DNA of 64,000 nucleotides. It comes from Hevea brasiliensis (taxonomy: Eukaryota > Streptophyta > Magnoliopsida > Malpighiales > Euphorbiaceae). Under the pieces are notes generated by a model that worked only from the letters and a program-made list of their open reading frames with translations, was not told the origin of the DNA and ran no database searches. Of this stretch, positions 37,244 to 49,294 are shown piece after piece; within the stretch, counting starts at the first letter, position 1; the number at the start of each line of letters is the position of its first letter. The position numbers and the translations under genes were made by a program. The DNA is taken from positions 16,754,258 to 16,818,257 of the forward strand of contig NC_079497.1 of NCBI RefSeq assembly GCF_030052815.1. Direction: 5' to 3'.

Positions 37244-40200
37244 ATGGACCCTACATCTCAGAGAGCAGTTAAGGAAGAAGTGGAGAGTCATGCTCCACCT
37301 GCAGTAGCTGAGACTGGGGGTAGGGGAGAACCTACTCCGCCAGCTCAAGCAGAGCCTGCTCAACCTCCACAGGCCATGTTTCAGCAAATGGCCGAATTCT
37401 TCAAACAAATGGCTGGGGTAATGCCAGCACCACCACCACCACCTCCACAGCAGAAATCACACCTGGAAAGACTAAGAAAATTTGGAGCAGTGGACTTCTT
37501 TGGCAAGAGAGAAGATGATTCTGTTGCAGCCGAAAATTGGTTGAACAGAACAGGCAGAGTTTTAAAACAACTCCACTGCACTCCAGAGCAAAATCTAGAA
37601 GCTGCTGTATCTCTGTTGCAAGATGATGCATATGAATGGTGGGATACTGTGTCCAGTGAAGTGCAACCAGAAGTAATAACTTGGGACTTCTTCCTCTCCG
37701 AATTCAAGAAGAAATATGTGGGTAGTGTATACCTAGAAGAGAGAAGAAGAGAGTTCATTAACCTGAGGCAGAGACAGCTGACAGTGGCCGAGTATGAAAA
37801 GGAATTTGTTAGATTGAGCCGCTACGGAAGGGAGATAGTCCCTAATGAAGCTGAAAGGTGTAAGAGATTTGAAGAGGGATTAAATAACAATATAAAGATC
37901 ATGATCACTGCCTTGGGAATCACAGACTTCACCAAGTTAGTGGAAGCGGCAATAAAAGTTGAAAAAGTAAGAATAAGTGAACAGACTAGAAGGGAGAGAC
38001 AGCAGAAGAGGGGCCCGGGTCAGTCTAGTTCATCTCCTGCACCTGGGAAGAAGTTCAAGGGTCCACCTACACAGAGTTCAGGTTAGCCACAAGGTCAGGG
38101 TCAGTCTCAGGGGCCTAGGCCACAATTTACCCCTAGGAGAGGTCAGTCCACACCATCCCTGGGCAGCTCTCCAGGGATGGGGTTCAGGGGACCAGCCCCA
38201 GCAACTTCTGCATGTCCACATTGCCTGAAGTGGCATAAGGGGGAGTGTTGGAGAGTGACTGGTGCCTGCTTAAGGTGTGGGTCAACAGAGCATCAGCTAA
38301 GGAACTGTCCACGCAGAACTACTACAGCTGCTCCAACACAAACAAACAGACCTGCTCCTGCACCACAAAAAGGAAGGAAATCTGGCAAATCGGAGGCAGT
38401 GGGACCATCACAGAGGCCTGCATCTGAGCCAGCAGAGAGGCCTGAGAGTAGACCACCTGCAAGAGCTTATGCCATTAGAGCTCAGGAGGAGCAAGATGCC
38501 CCGGACGTCATCAGGGGTACGTTCTCCCTCTACACTACATCTGTGCATGCATTGGTGGATCCAGGATCCACTCATTCATACATCTGCATCAACCTACCCG
38601 TAGAAAGGGGGATACTAGTAGGGGAGAGTGACCAAGACATTCTGGTCACTAATCCGTTGGGCCACAGTGTAGTGGTGAACAAAGTGTACAAGGGTTACCC
38701 GTTAAGGATTCAGGGGTATGAATTCTCGGCAGATCTAATTGAGTTGCCTTTCCATGAGTTTGACGTGATTTTGGGAATGGACTGGTTGTCACGTCATCAG
38801 GCAATAGTTGATTGCAAATTGAAGAGAATCTCTCTGAAAACTTCTGAGGGAAATGAAATCACTGTTGTGGGTGAAAGGACAGATTTCCTGTCCAATGTCA
38901 TCTCAGCCACAGTTGCAAGAAAACTGATGAGAAAAGGCTGTGAAGCCTACCTAGCACATGTGGTGGATACTAGGCAAGTTAAGCCAAACTTGAGTGATAT
39001 ACCCACAGTAAGAGACTTCCCAAAGGTATTTCCTGAAGAGTTGCCTGGTTTGCCACCAGAAAGGGAAGTTGAATTTGCTATTGAGACACTGTCGGGTACA
39101 ACACCAATATCTATTGCTCCTCATAGGATGGCACCCACAGAATTGAAGGAACTGAAAATCCAGTTACAAGAGTTGCTGGATAAGGGGTTCATACGCCCTA
39201 GTGTGTCACCATGGGGAGCTCCAGTGCTGTTTGTGAAAAAGAAGGATGGGACTTTGAGGTTATGCATCGATTACCGGCAGTTGAATAAAGTGACTGTGAA
39301 GAACAAATATCCGTTGCCTAGAATTGATGATTTGTTTGATCAGTTGAAGGGAGCAGAAGTATTTTCTAAGATTGATCTCAGATCAGGGTATCATCAGTTG
39401 AGGGTGAAGGATGTAGATGTGCCAAAGACTGCATTCAGGACCCGGTATGGGCATTATGAGTTCCTAGTGATGCCCTTTGGCCTAACAAATGCACCAGCAG
39501 CATTTATGGATCTTATGAACCTTATCTTCCATCCATACCTAGATCGGTTCGTAGTGGTCTTTATTGATGATATTTTGGTGTATTCCAAGACCAGGGAAGA
39601 ACATGATGAACATTTGAGGATTGTTTTGCAAACCCTGAGAGAAAAGAAACTGTATGCTAAGTTGTCCAAGTGTGACTTTTGGTTGAATGAGATTGCATTC
39701 CTTGGACACATAGTGTCAGCTGATGGGATTAGAGTGGATCCCAAGAAAATAGAAGCAGTGATGGAATGGAAGCCTCCTAGAAATACTACTGAGGTTAGAA
39801 GTTTCTTGGGGCTAGCTGGGTATTATAGAAGATTTGTGAAGGGATTTTCGTTAATAGCTGCTCCAATGACCAAGTTGTTACACAAGAATGTCAGATTTGA
39901 CTGGAATGACAAGTGTCAGACCAGTTTTGAGAAGTTAAAGGCTATGTTGACAGAGGCACCAGTGTTAACACAGCTAGTGTCAGGAAAGGACTTTGTGGTC
40001 TACAGTGATGCCTCTCGTAATGGGTTAGGGTGTGTATTGATGCAAGAGGGGAAGGTGATCGCTTATGCTTCCAGGCAGCTAAGGCCACATGAACAGAATT
40101 ACCCTACCCATGATCTAGAGCTTGCAGCAATTATCTTCGCACTGAAGATATGGAGGCATTACTTGTATGGTGAAAAGTGCTACATTTACACAGACCACAA

Positions 40201-41958
40201 AAGCCTGAAATATTTGCCAACCCAGAAGGAGCTCAACCTTAGACAGAGGCGATGGATTGAGTTCCTGAAGGACTATGATTGTGTAATTGACTACCATCCT
40301 GGGAAGGCAAATGTAGTTGCTGATACTTTGAGCCGAAAATCCATCACAGCTTTGAGATCATTGAATGCCCGTCTATCTTTGGTTCGAGATAAAGCTATTT
40401 TAGCTGAGTTGCAAGTGAGGCCAAACCTGCTACAGCAGATTTTAGATGGGCAAAAGGCAGATGAAAAGTTAATGGCTATTATGAGAAAAATCCCAGAAGG
40501 GAAAGCAACTGACTATGAGGTGAAGACAGATGGGTGTCTATACTACAAAGGAAGACTGTGTGTACCAGATGATGGGGAATTAAAAGCCAATATTCTGAAA
40601 GAGGCACATGCCAGTGTTTATGCTATGCACCTAGGAAGTAAAAAAATGTATCATGATTTGAAACTTCAGTATTGGTGGCCTGATATGAAGAAGGACATAG
40701 CTAACTATGTGACTAAATGCTTGACATGTCAGCAAGTCAAGGCAGAACATCAAGTTCCATCAGGTTTGCTATAGCCTATACGCATACCTGAATGGAAATA
40801 GGATTGGGTCACCATGGATTTTGTAAGTGGTCTACCTCTCACCCAGAAGAAACATGATGCAGTATGGGTGATAGTGGATAGATTGACGAAGTCAGCACAC
40901 TTTCTGTCAGTTAGGACTGACTACTCACTAGAGAAGTTAGCAGAATTGTATATCAGTGAGATAGCTAGACTGCATGGAATTCCACTTTCCATCATATCTA
41001 ATCGAGACCCAAGGTTTACATTGAGATTTTGGAAGAAGTTGCATGAGTCCTTGGGTACACAACTCCACTTCAGCACAGCTTTCCATCCTCAGACGGATGG
41101 GCAATCAGAAAGAGTAATCCAGGTAAACAATTGAATCAATTGAATTAATACAAATATTGAACTAAAATGATAACAATAACATGAAATATATGTCAGGTCC
41201 TTGAGGATATGCTGAGGAGTTGTGTCATTGAGTTTGAGGGAAGTTGGGATAGATACCTCCCACTGGCAGAATTTGCATACAACAATAGCTACCAAGCTAG
41301 CATCCAAATGGCCCCGTATGAAGCACTATATGGGAGGAAATATAGAACTCCAGTGTGCTAGACTGAATTAGGCGAAGACAAACTGGTAGGGCCAGACCTG
41401 GTGAAACAGACTGAGGAGAAAGTAAAACTAATCAAAGCCAATCTGAAGGTTGCCTCATATAGACATAAATCCTATGCCAACTTGAAGAGAAAAGAAATAG
41501 AATATACGGTTGGCGACAAAGTGTTCCTCAAGGTGTCACCGTGGAAGAAGGTATTGAGGTTTGGAAGAAAAGGTAAGTTAAGCCCTAGGTTCATTGGCCC
41601 ATATGAAGTCATTGAACGTGTGGGTCCAGTGGCCTATAGGCTAGCTTTACCACCAGAGCTGGACAAGATCCGCAATGTGTTCCATGTATCTATGCTAAGA
41701 AGATACCGCTCAGATCCTTCACATGTCATCTCCATGGAAGAAATTGAAGTACAACCGGATTTGACATATGAAGAAGAAACCATACGGATCCTGGCTCGGG
41801 AAGTGAAATAGTTGAGGAATAAGCAGATTCCACTGGTAAAAGTGCTTTGGAGGCACCACAACACCGAAGAGGCAACTTGGGAAAGTGAAGAGACGATGAG
41901 GCAACAGTTGCCTCAACTGTTTGCATCAGGTAAATTTCGAGGACGAAATTTAAATTAG
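37244..41958 (+). pseudogene. gag-pol: C gag-pol polyprotein gene with five TAG codons
   Basis: One frame runs from ATG 37244 to CAG ending 41122, then (after removing 41123-41196) from 41197 to TAG 41956-41958, 1546 codons. Residue map: gag core 1-280; zinc knuckle [14 protein letters not shown] at 342-355; protease [10 protein letters not shown] near 439; RT FIDDIL at 774-779; RNase H YSDAS with Asp at 922; integrase zinc-binding CLTC at 1159-1162; integrase catalytic positions 1192 (Asp), 1253 and 1289 (Glu); then a GPY/F module and a chromodomain-like tail VLWRHHNTEEATWE. TAG codons interrupt at 38084, 40772, 40799, 41359 and 41809. Residue 1253 is Asn (AAT), 35 residues before the Glu, where B has Asp. 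Gag and pol share one frame, as in many chromoviruses. As read, it cannot make a complete protein. Confidence 0.93.
41123..41196 (+). other. intron-like insert in C integrase (74 bp)
   Basis: Begins GTAAAC after CAG and ends TATGTCAG before GTCCTTGAGG. It is AT-rich (visibly more than the flanks), phase 0, not a multiple of three, and has an in-frame TGA at its fourth codon. Removing it joins RVIQ to VLEDML exactly as in the uninterrupted D integrase (RVIQILEDML). At 74 bp it is near the short end of plant introns but feasible. Confidence 0.78.
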
Positions 41959-41968
41959 AGGGGAAGAG
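41957..41968 (+). other. C polypurine tract
   Basis: AGAGGGGAAGAG just before the 3' LTR, overlapping the pol stop codon. Same as in B. Confidence 0.9.
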
Positions 41969-41969
41969 T

Positions 41970-44900
41970 TGTAACACCCTCCCGGTAGCAACTCCGTACA
42001 TTCTACTGTTCCGGTGACCAGTGTCGGTCCGGACAGCTAGAACGTCCGGAAAAATATTTAAACTAAAGTGAGGAACCATAATTAACTCAAATATTAATAA
42101 GAAAAATTTAGAAAAAATTTTAGAAATAAAATACAACCAAGTTAAATGAGCCGGTGCCCTAGCGATGGGTAACCTAGTGAGAAGTTGCGGTTCTCGCAAC
42201 TAGGAGCCCTAGACCCGGGGAAAAATTCATAAAATAATTTTTGGGACTCCAGAGAAGGGTCATTGAGGTTCCTATGGCATTAGAATGCCAAGAAAATATT
42301 TATAAAAATTTTTCAATCGATACAAACAATTTTGACTCGTTAAGCCAAACGGAGGGCATTTTGGTCATTTCGTATTCAGAGACGATTTTTGACCGACTTG
42401 TCCAGTTAAGTAAATAATTATCATGATCTAAAATATGAATAAATATTACTAAAAATTAAATTGAAAATGAGTAGAAAAGAAAAGAAAAGAAAAATGAAAG
42501 AAATTAGGAATTATGACATCACATGATGTCATTAACATACCCCCACCCAATCACCATTTGAAAAACTAATAAAGAGAGATAAAAATGAACTTAAAATGAG
42601 ATAAAAAAACAAAAGAAACCAGCAGCTTCCTTCTTCATACAGGCTGAAACAAGAGAGAAAGAGAAAGAAAAAAAAAAAGAGACCTCCATGAAAGCTCATG
42701 CTCAAGCTTTATTTTCCCTAAGCTTTCCACCCCAAAACCCTAAACTTCCTTCACAAAAAAATTATTCCTAAACCTTGAGGAAGCTTTAGGTAGCAGAAAA
42801 TTGAAGAGAGATTGAATTTTTAACAAGCCAAGAAAGTGGTCAAAAGAGGTTAGTGTCCAAACTCTTACTATTTTTACTTAATTCATGCTTAATGCCATGA
42901 GATAAGTAGAAAATGTAAGAAAAACAAAATGAAAATTATGTGTAATTATTACCTATAATTTTGGCAGCTTAGGGTTGATTAGGGTTGATGAGTTTGCTTG
43001 AAATAAAGTGGTTCATGGGCTGCCCTTGGTATTAAATGAGTAATTGAACCTAATTGTGTAAGTGAAATACAAAGTTTAGGCATGTATGAATATGGAAAAT
43101 GTGGACAATTAACAACAATAGGGTTTGCTCATGTAATGATTTATTAACCTTTTAATGATCAATTAGTGACTATTTGAATGTGTGTGAGGAGGGAATAAAG
43201 TGAGTTGAGGCTTGGCATTTGTGTATGGGTGGGCCGCCCATGGTGACCTGCAGGTTGGGAGCTGAGTCCAGCCTGTTTGGACTGCCATAACTTAAATTTT
43301 AGAGGTTCAATTTGTGTTTGGCCAATTGGACATGAAACTAGACACATAATGGCACAATTTTGGTGAAGAAACCATGCCCAAAAGACCAAAGAAAGTGGAC
43401 CAAAAACTTGCCCCAATCCAGATGTCCTGCAACCAGATTTTGCAGAATGACCAAATGAACAGTAATGGTTCATTTGGCCATAACTCATTGTATAATGGCC
43501 CAATTGACCTGAAAGTTTTACAGCAACAAGTTAAGATATAGACCAACAACTTTCATGAAGAAACCTATCCCAAATTATGACCATAACCTATCCAACAAGG
43601 CAGTTGCAGTCACTGTTCACTGCACTGTAGATATGGTCAGCCCTGAAAATTTTCAATCCGGCCAGTTGTGGTTTTTGGACCATAACTTGTGTTACAAAAC
43701 TCCAAATGGAGTGATTCAAAAAAAGAAATTCAACTAGACAAAATAAGGAACAACTTTTATGTTTATCATTTTCCCAAATTTCCACTGCAACAGCAACTAA
43801 TGGAACAGTAAAATTTGGGTATGAAAACTGAAAATTCTGCTCCATTAATTTTAAGCTTAGAAATGGTATTGTTAACCAATACCAACAAATTTTGAATGCA
43901 AAATGTGGTATGTTGGGGGTGTTAAAACCAATGTACCTATTTTCTATGCAAAAGTCAACATTTTTGTTGACTAATGAAGGGAATAGTAACACCAAAACTT
44001 GAAATTCAAAAATTGTAAAATTCAAAAGTATCAAATGCCCTAGTATACCTAACAAGATTGGTTTGGATAGTTTGGCATGCCAATAGGGTTCAGTTAGCAG
44101 TACTGCACATGGCATTATGCCATTTTGTGATTTCATGGCTTTTAGCCATTCTGACATTGTGTTGAGGCTTGGCCTTGTGCCTAAAGTTATTTACAGCTTA
44201 TTAGCTGTTCTGTTGCACACCGGGAGACACATTTGTGACCGATGGTGTGACGGCCCGAGGTACTTGATACCCAGTGCCAGTTTACCCGTTTATCCAGTCC
44301 AGTCGTCCAGTATAGGTTACTTGGGCAACAAAAAAATGAAAGTGGATAAATGTAATGAAATAACGAATATAACCAGTACAAAATAAGTACGACTACAAAT
44401 ACTCAAAGAAAATTTATTTACAATGAGACATTAATACATTCACTACATATTTATTTTCTGTTATTTCTCTTTATTATATTATTGGCACCACTAAGCATTA
44501 TTGCTTACCACGTTGCTTTTGCCACGCGTAGGTTCTGGAGATCCTGACCGACAGCCCGGTAGACCACAGACTGGGTGAGACCTCCTGCAGCTCTGCATAG
44601 TGTCCGTGTCACCTCACCATCTTCAGTGCATTGGTAGGACACTAGGTTTCATTTTGGTATTTTGTAACTAACTTTTATTTTCTTTTGTGTAAATGAAACT
44701 TATGTAATGTATTTTGATGTTCATGTAAATAATGAAAATTGTGATTATGAATGGAAAAATTTGAGTATTTACTTATTGCTTATATATGAGTACCATGAGA
44801 AATGAATGATTGAATATGATTATTAGAAGTGTTTTTCACAGGTTTCGAAGAACTGTTTTCTCCATTTTTAGCCGGTACTCTGCCGGATTTTCTCTAAAAT

Positions 44901-45090
44901 TTTCGGAACCTCAAATAAATTATAATTTCAATAAATGACTTAAATGAATTATATTTCACAAGTTATATTCAAAACTATGATAAAAATTAATTAAGGAAGA
45001 ATAAAAATGATTAAGATAAAATAGAGTGTTCCGGTACACCGTGTGACATAGCTTACTCGGATCTACTGTAGACGGGTAAGGGGTGTCACA
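41970..45090 (+). repeat. C 3' LTR (3121 bp)
   Basis: Partner of 33999-37116. Three ~195-bp units are marked by CCATAACT-like words at about 43285, 43478 and 43680; a palindrome lies at 43451-43477 (CCAAATGAAC / GTTCATTTGG). Confidence 0.94.
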
Positions 45091-45718
45091 CAGCTCTCGG
45101 GATCAATTGACCAAATTGCCCCTCGTCGGTTCGACCCGGTTTGAAAATAATTTAATATTTCTTCCGAATCCCTGACTTAATTATTTAATTGGCTTAACAA
45201 TTCTTTTTCATGATTTTCTCTTTACCACTGTGCTCGCAATAGTCCTAAGGACCGCGGCGTCACATTTTACAGTTCAAAATTTGAGTTTAAATCGACTTCA
45301 CAATCCTTCCTAAGAAGGTCACCCATTGCTGTGACTCTCGGCTCGTTTAACTTCTTATGTTCTGTTTTTTTTTTTATTTATACTTAGCTAATTGACAATT
45401 GTTAATTATTTGTGTTCAGGGCTTATCTAGTTGTCTTAAGTATGGTTTTAATCCTCTTAATTGTCCAGACCGACATCGATCACCGGAATAGTAAATTATA
45501 CCAGGCTATGCAAATAGGGGTGTTACACTTCTGGTTTACACGACCTGTGTACTATTGTGCAACATGCCTTCTTGACTTTTCTAACTTCTAAACTTGTTCA
45601 ATCGACTTCTATGCCTTGAATCTCCATTAAAATACCTAAAAAGGTATAGAAAACCCGAAATTAAGAAGAGATTATTAAACTTAACAAAAATTAATGAACC
45701 TATGTAACGCCCTCACTT

Positions 45719-45762
45719 TAGGTAGTCCGCACATTCTACTTAGGTAGTCCGTACATTCTACT
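45719..45762 (+). repeat. 22-bp tandem duplication at the start of G
   Basis: taggtagtccgcacattcta-type unit twice (45719-45740 and 45741-45762), differing at one base. The B and C LTRs have one copy of the corresponding sequence. Confidence 0.9.
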
Positions 45763-47017
45763 GTTTCGATGACTAACGTCTGTTCAAACAGTCAGGATAT
45801 TTGGAACGACAATCAAACTAGAGTGAGAAGGCATAAATTGACTGAATAAAGACTAAGAAAAATTAAGGAAATATAAAAGAAATGAAATACAATGAAGTTA
45901 AATGAGCCGGTGCCCTAGCGATGGGTGGCCTAACAGGAAGCAGCAGTGAAGATAGCTAGTAGCCCTAAACCCGAGGGGAATCCCGTGAAATAATTTCTGG
46001 GATACCAGAGAAGAGTTACAGCGCCCTAGGTAGCATTAGAATGTCAAGAAAAGGTTAAGAGAATTTTTAAGATCGGTACAGACAGTTTTAGCTCCTTAAG
46101 CCAAACGGAGGGCATTTTGATCATTTCGTCTTCAGAAATGATTTTTAACAACTTGTCCAATTGAGTAAATAAATTATATGATATAAAATATGAATAAATA
46201 TTGCTAAAAAATTTAATTGAAAATGAGAAAAGAAAAGAAAGAAAATCAAAATATAAATGAGTTATTACATGAGCATGATGTCATAAAGACTTCATTAAAA
46301 ATTATAGCCAATAGATGTTAGACAGCCACACATAAAAGAGATAAAAATCACATAAATAAATCAAGAAATGACCATTTTCTTCATTTTATTTCTTCATGGC
46401 CGAACTACACTTCACCATAGCCATTTTATCTCCACCATTTTCAAGCTTAAAAGCTTGAATTCCTCTCCATTTGTTCACCAAAATTTTTAAGTCCTTTCAC
46501 AAAAAATTGACTTTACACCTAGATAAAGCTATTGGCTGCCAAGGAAGAAGAAATTAGGGAGGTTTAAACAAGGTTAAGTGAAGCTCCAAAGAGGTTAGTG
46601 CTATGTAACTCTTTCTTTCTTCTTAAACTATGTTAAGCATGCATAAGGAAGTAAAAATTGAAAGAAATTAAAAAGGATTGTTGAGTGTATCACATGGCCA
46701 AATTTCGGCCAGCCTAGGGTAGTGATGGATAATGGAATTAAGTGTAATAAAATCCAATTTCTAACTTAGAATAGATGAAAGACAAGATATATATAATGAT
46801 TGGTATAAGGTTTGCATGATTGGAGAAATTTTGAGTTAAGGTTTGAATTAATTTTGGTGCCTTGGAGTTATGGCTTGAGATTGATTTTGTTGAGACTATT
46901 TGTTGATCATTTGAAGTGTTATGAATGATAAATTGTAGTTGGGAGCAAGGAGGATGGAATATTGGGAGTGCTTCTCTTATGCAGGAAATTAGGACCTATG
47001 AGTCCAGTGTCTTGTTT

Positions 47018-47960
47018 GAGTTATAATTGAAGTTTTGTGACTCCAATTGGTGTGAGGCCACACCAACTGGAGTCGAAACTAGACTCAAAATGTCTCATTT
47101 TTCATGAAGAAACTCTGCCCAAGTTCTATTAAAATCTTGGTCAATTTACTATCCCAATTTGGGTATTCAAACACTGAACCTAGAAAAATAACCAAATGAA
47201 CAGTACAGTACATGTTCATTTGGCCATAACTCTCTCTAGACAAGTCCAAATGACCTAGATTTTATACCATTGGAAAGATTAGACATAGGACTACAACTTG
47301 CATTGAGAACACCAAGCTCAGAAATGTCTCTAACCAAATGAAATTGTTGACTCAATTTAGGATACCAAACTGACCTGTACCATTCTGTCCATAATTTCCT
47401 GGACTAAAGCTTACCCGACTAGTTTTGGCAAGATAGCCATAATTTGATCTACAAAACCCAAATTCAATGAAACTAGTGGCAAATTTTCTATAAGACATAG
47501 ATTTACAAAATTGGTCTTTTGACCAAAATCCAGACACTAAGGGAACTAGGCCAATTTATTAGGTTAAATTAGCATATGAATTCTGGAAATTACCTAAGTG
47601 ATCATTTGACCCTAGAATACTCATTTAGCCATATCTCCCACTAGCAAGCTTTAATTAGGATAAACCATAATAATCTGGAACCCTAAGAAACAAGGCTCCA
47701 ACTTTGTTTTAGACTTGGTCCTCAAATTATGAACATAAGAACCCTAAAATGGGAGTCAAAATTTCTGACCTGAACATGAATTCTGGTAGAACAGGGTATA
47801 TGAGTCCAGGCTAGTGATTAAGCCATAATTAATTCTACAAAACTTGAAAATTTGTAATAAAAATTTTTGAGTGACTATAAGACATAGGATAACAACTTCT
47901 ATGAAGAACCTTAGGCCTAAAAATGACTATAACATGATCAATTAATTAGACAAAGATAGA
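47018..47960 (+). repeat. five diverged ~195-bp units within G
   Basis: Units are anchored by (G)CCATAA(C/T)T-like words whose ATAA (ATAT in the fourth) starts at about 47023, 47226, 47439, 47631 and 47825, intervals 203, 213, 192 and 194 bp. Several units then show a CTACAAAAC word, a GACATAG word and a TGAAGAA word in that order. The B and C LTRs have three such units. Confidence 0.7.
47192..47223. repeat. palindrome in G LTR
   Basis: CCAAATGAACA and TGTTCATTTGG, 11-bp perfect arms around a 10-nt loop; same arms as in E1 and, shortened, in C and B. Confidence 0.9.
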
Positions 47961-49294
47961 CTCTAGAAACTGCCAATTTTTGGACCTTGAGAAAGGTTCA
48001 TAAAATATCTTAGCATATGATATAAAATAAAATAGAATACTTTGTTAAGCACAAAAATGACATGAATTAATGAAACTATAGGTGTGAAATAACATTATTT
48101 TGCCCAAATTACACGTAGACTCTTTTATATAGCTTGGATCGATTGGTATACCAATTAGGGATTACATATTGCAGTACTGCCCACAAAGATAATCATTAAC
48201 AAACAATATATGTTTAAGATGATTGTTCTACTGACTTTATGCCTGCCTGATGGCTATAGTGCCAATTTCCATTATTACTGGCTTATTCCTGCCCCCTGGC
48301 CTAGTGCCTGACATGACCATTGTATACTGGGTAGATATATGGATGTCTAACTAGTATACTCCTGTGTATCCAATCTTTATAGTCTGTCATAGGTTACTTG
48401 GGCACAGATAAAAGCAATAAGCCTTAAATATAAATAAGTACATGAAAAAATCATTAGTATAAATTTTATAAGACTGAATATAAGGTATATGCACAGAAAA
48501 GATCCCTATTAGCTTATTTACTTCCAAAGTTCTAGAAAACATGTAAAAGATTTTAAATACATGAAAATTGATATTTATTTATAAGGTTATACGTGAATTA
48601 ATTATTTTAAATTGTTTAATTATTTTTCCTTATTTATGCACCGCTAAGCGTTATGCTTAGTGCATTGGTTCTTACTAGGCGTAGGTACTAGAGAGCACCA
48701 ACAGCCGCAACAGTAGCAAGAGAGTACAGATAGAGAGGATCAGATCTGCTACAGGGTCGGTGTCACCTCACCAATTCATTTTGGGTAGGGCTCATGTGTA
48801 TTTAAATTTTGCATTTTGGATCACTGTACATAAGTAAATGATGCAAATAATTTTGGATTGTATATAAACTGTAAATTATTATATATGTAAACTTTATATG
48901 AATGAAATGTAATTTATTTTCTTGAAATTGATATGAGCATGAGAAGTGATATGATGAAATGGATATAAATTATTTTAACAAGTAACATGAAACCCACCAT
49001 GCACTAATAGAATAGAGGGGACTCTGTCTGGGTCTCCATAAAAAAGGAAATGGGATAAAAAAAAATTTCTACAAGTGAGATAACAAAATTAAATGGATAT
49101 TAAGTTAATATTGTAAACGATAAGATAGGATAGGGTGCTACGGCACCGAATGTAGCACACCTTGCTCGGCTACACTGTAGACGGGTGAGAGGTGTTACAA
49201 CCTAAGTAAAATTCATGCAAATAACTACCTAAATGCTATGAAATGCAGTGCAAAGGTGCCTCAAATACCTATATGATATAAGTATATCACCTTG

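Larger units (their letters stand above)
33999..45090 (+). mobile_element. C: full-length Ty3/gypsy chromovirus (Tekay/Del-like)
   Basis: An 11.1-kb element: LTR 33999-37116, primer binding site, one gag-pol frame with an intron-like gap, polypurine tract, LTR 41970-45090. The target-site duplication CAGCT is perfect (33994-33998 and 45091-45095). LTRs are close to 98-99% identical by eye. It is inserted in solo LTR E1 and is the most recent event in the five-level nest. The coding region is the best preserved in the window but carries five TAG codons. Confidence 0.95.
30912..45527 (-). mobile_element. E1: solo LTR of the D family, split by C
   Basis: TGTCACACC at 30912 to GGTGTTACA at 45527, flanked by perfect CTTCT duplications (30907-30911 and 45528-45532). 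Its own DNA is 30912-33998 plus 45096-45527, about 3.5 kb. It aligns end to end with the LTRs of D. No internal element sequence is present, so it is a solo LTR left by LTR-LTR recombination. It lies inside H and was later hit by C. Confidence 0.92.
45703..49199 (+). mobile_element. G: solo LTR (3.5 kb), relative of the B/C LTR
   Basis: TGTAACGCCCTCACTTTAGG to GAGAGGTGTTACA, flanked by perfect ACCTA duplications (45698-45702 and 49200-49204). No internal element sequence. The first ~600 bp align with the start of the C LTR (including the conserved block at 46095-46128); the rest is strongly diverged. It is inserted in H. Confidence 0.92.
29672..49289. mobile_element. H: solo LTR or short non-autonomous LTR unit, split by E1 and G
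   Basis: Starts TGTTTGCTAG and ends AAGTATATCA (TG...CA). It is flanked by CCATG (29667-29671) and CCTTG (49290-49294), a 5-bp duplication with one mismatch. The DNA of H itself is 29672-30911, 45533-45702 and 49205-49289, about 1.5 kb. Just inside the left end is a cctcgcaagtgcatagatcg word common in plant LTR repeats. No coding capacity. Whether it is a solo LTR or a non-autonomous element cannot be told from one copy. Confidence 0.75.

Noticed and set aside
43588..44157. A 189-residue open frame on the minus strand of the C 3' LTR, and its counterpart at 35615-36142
   Set aside because: Antisense to the element, no recognisable family, and broken in the B and F LTRs. Most likely chance openness in repeat DNA.
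45703..49199. G as the partner LTR of F in one long element
   Set aside because: Each has its own perfect but different target-site duplication (ACCTA and TTTTC) and they lie in opposite orientation, so they are separate solo LTRs.
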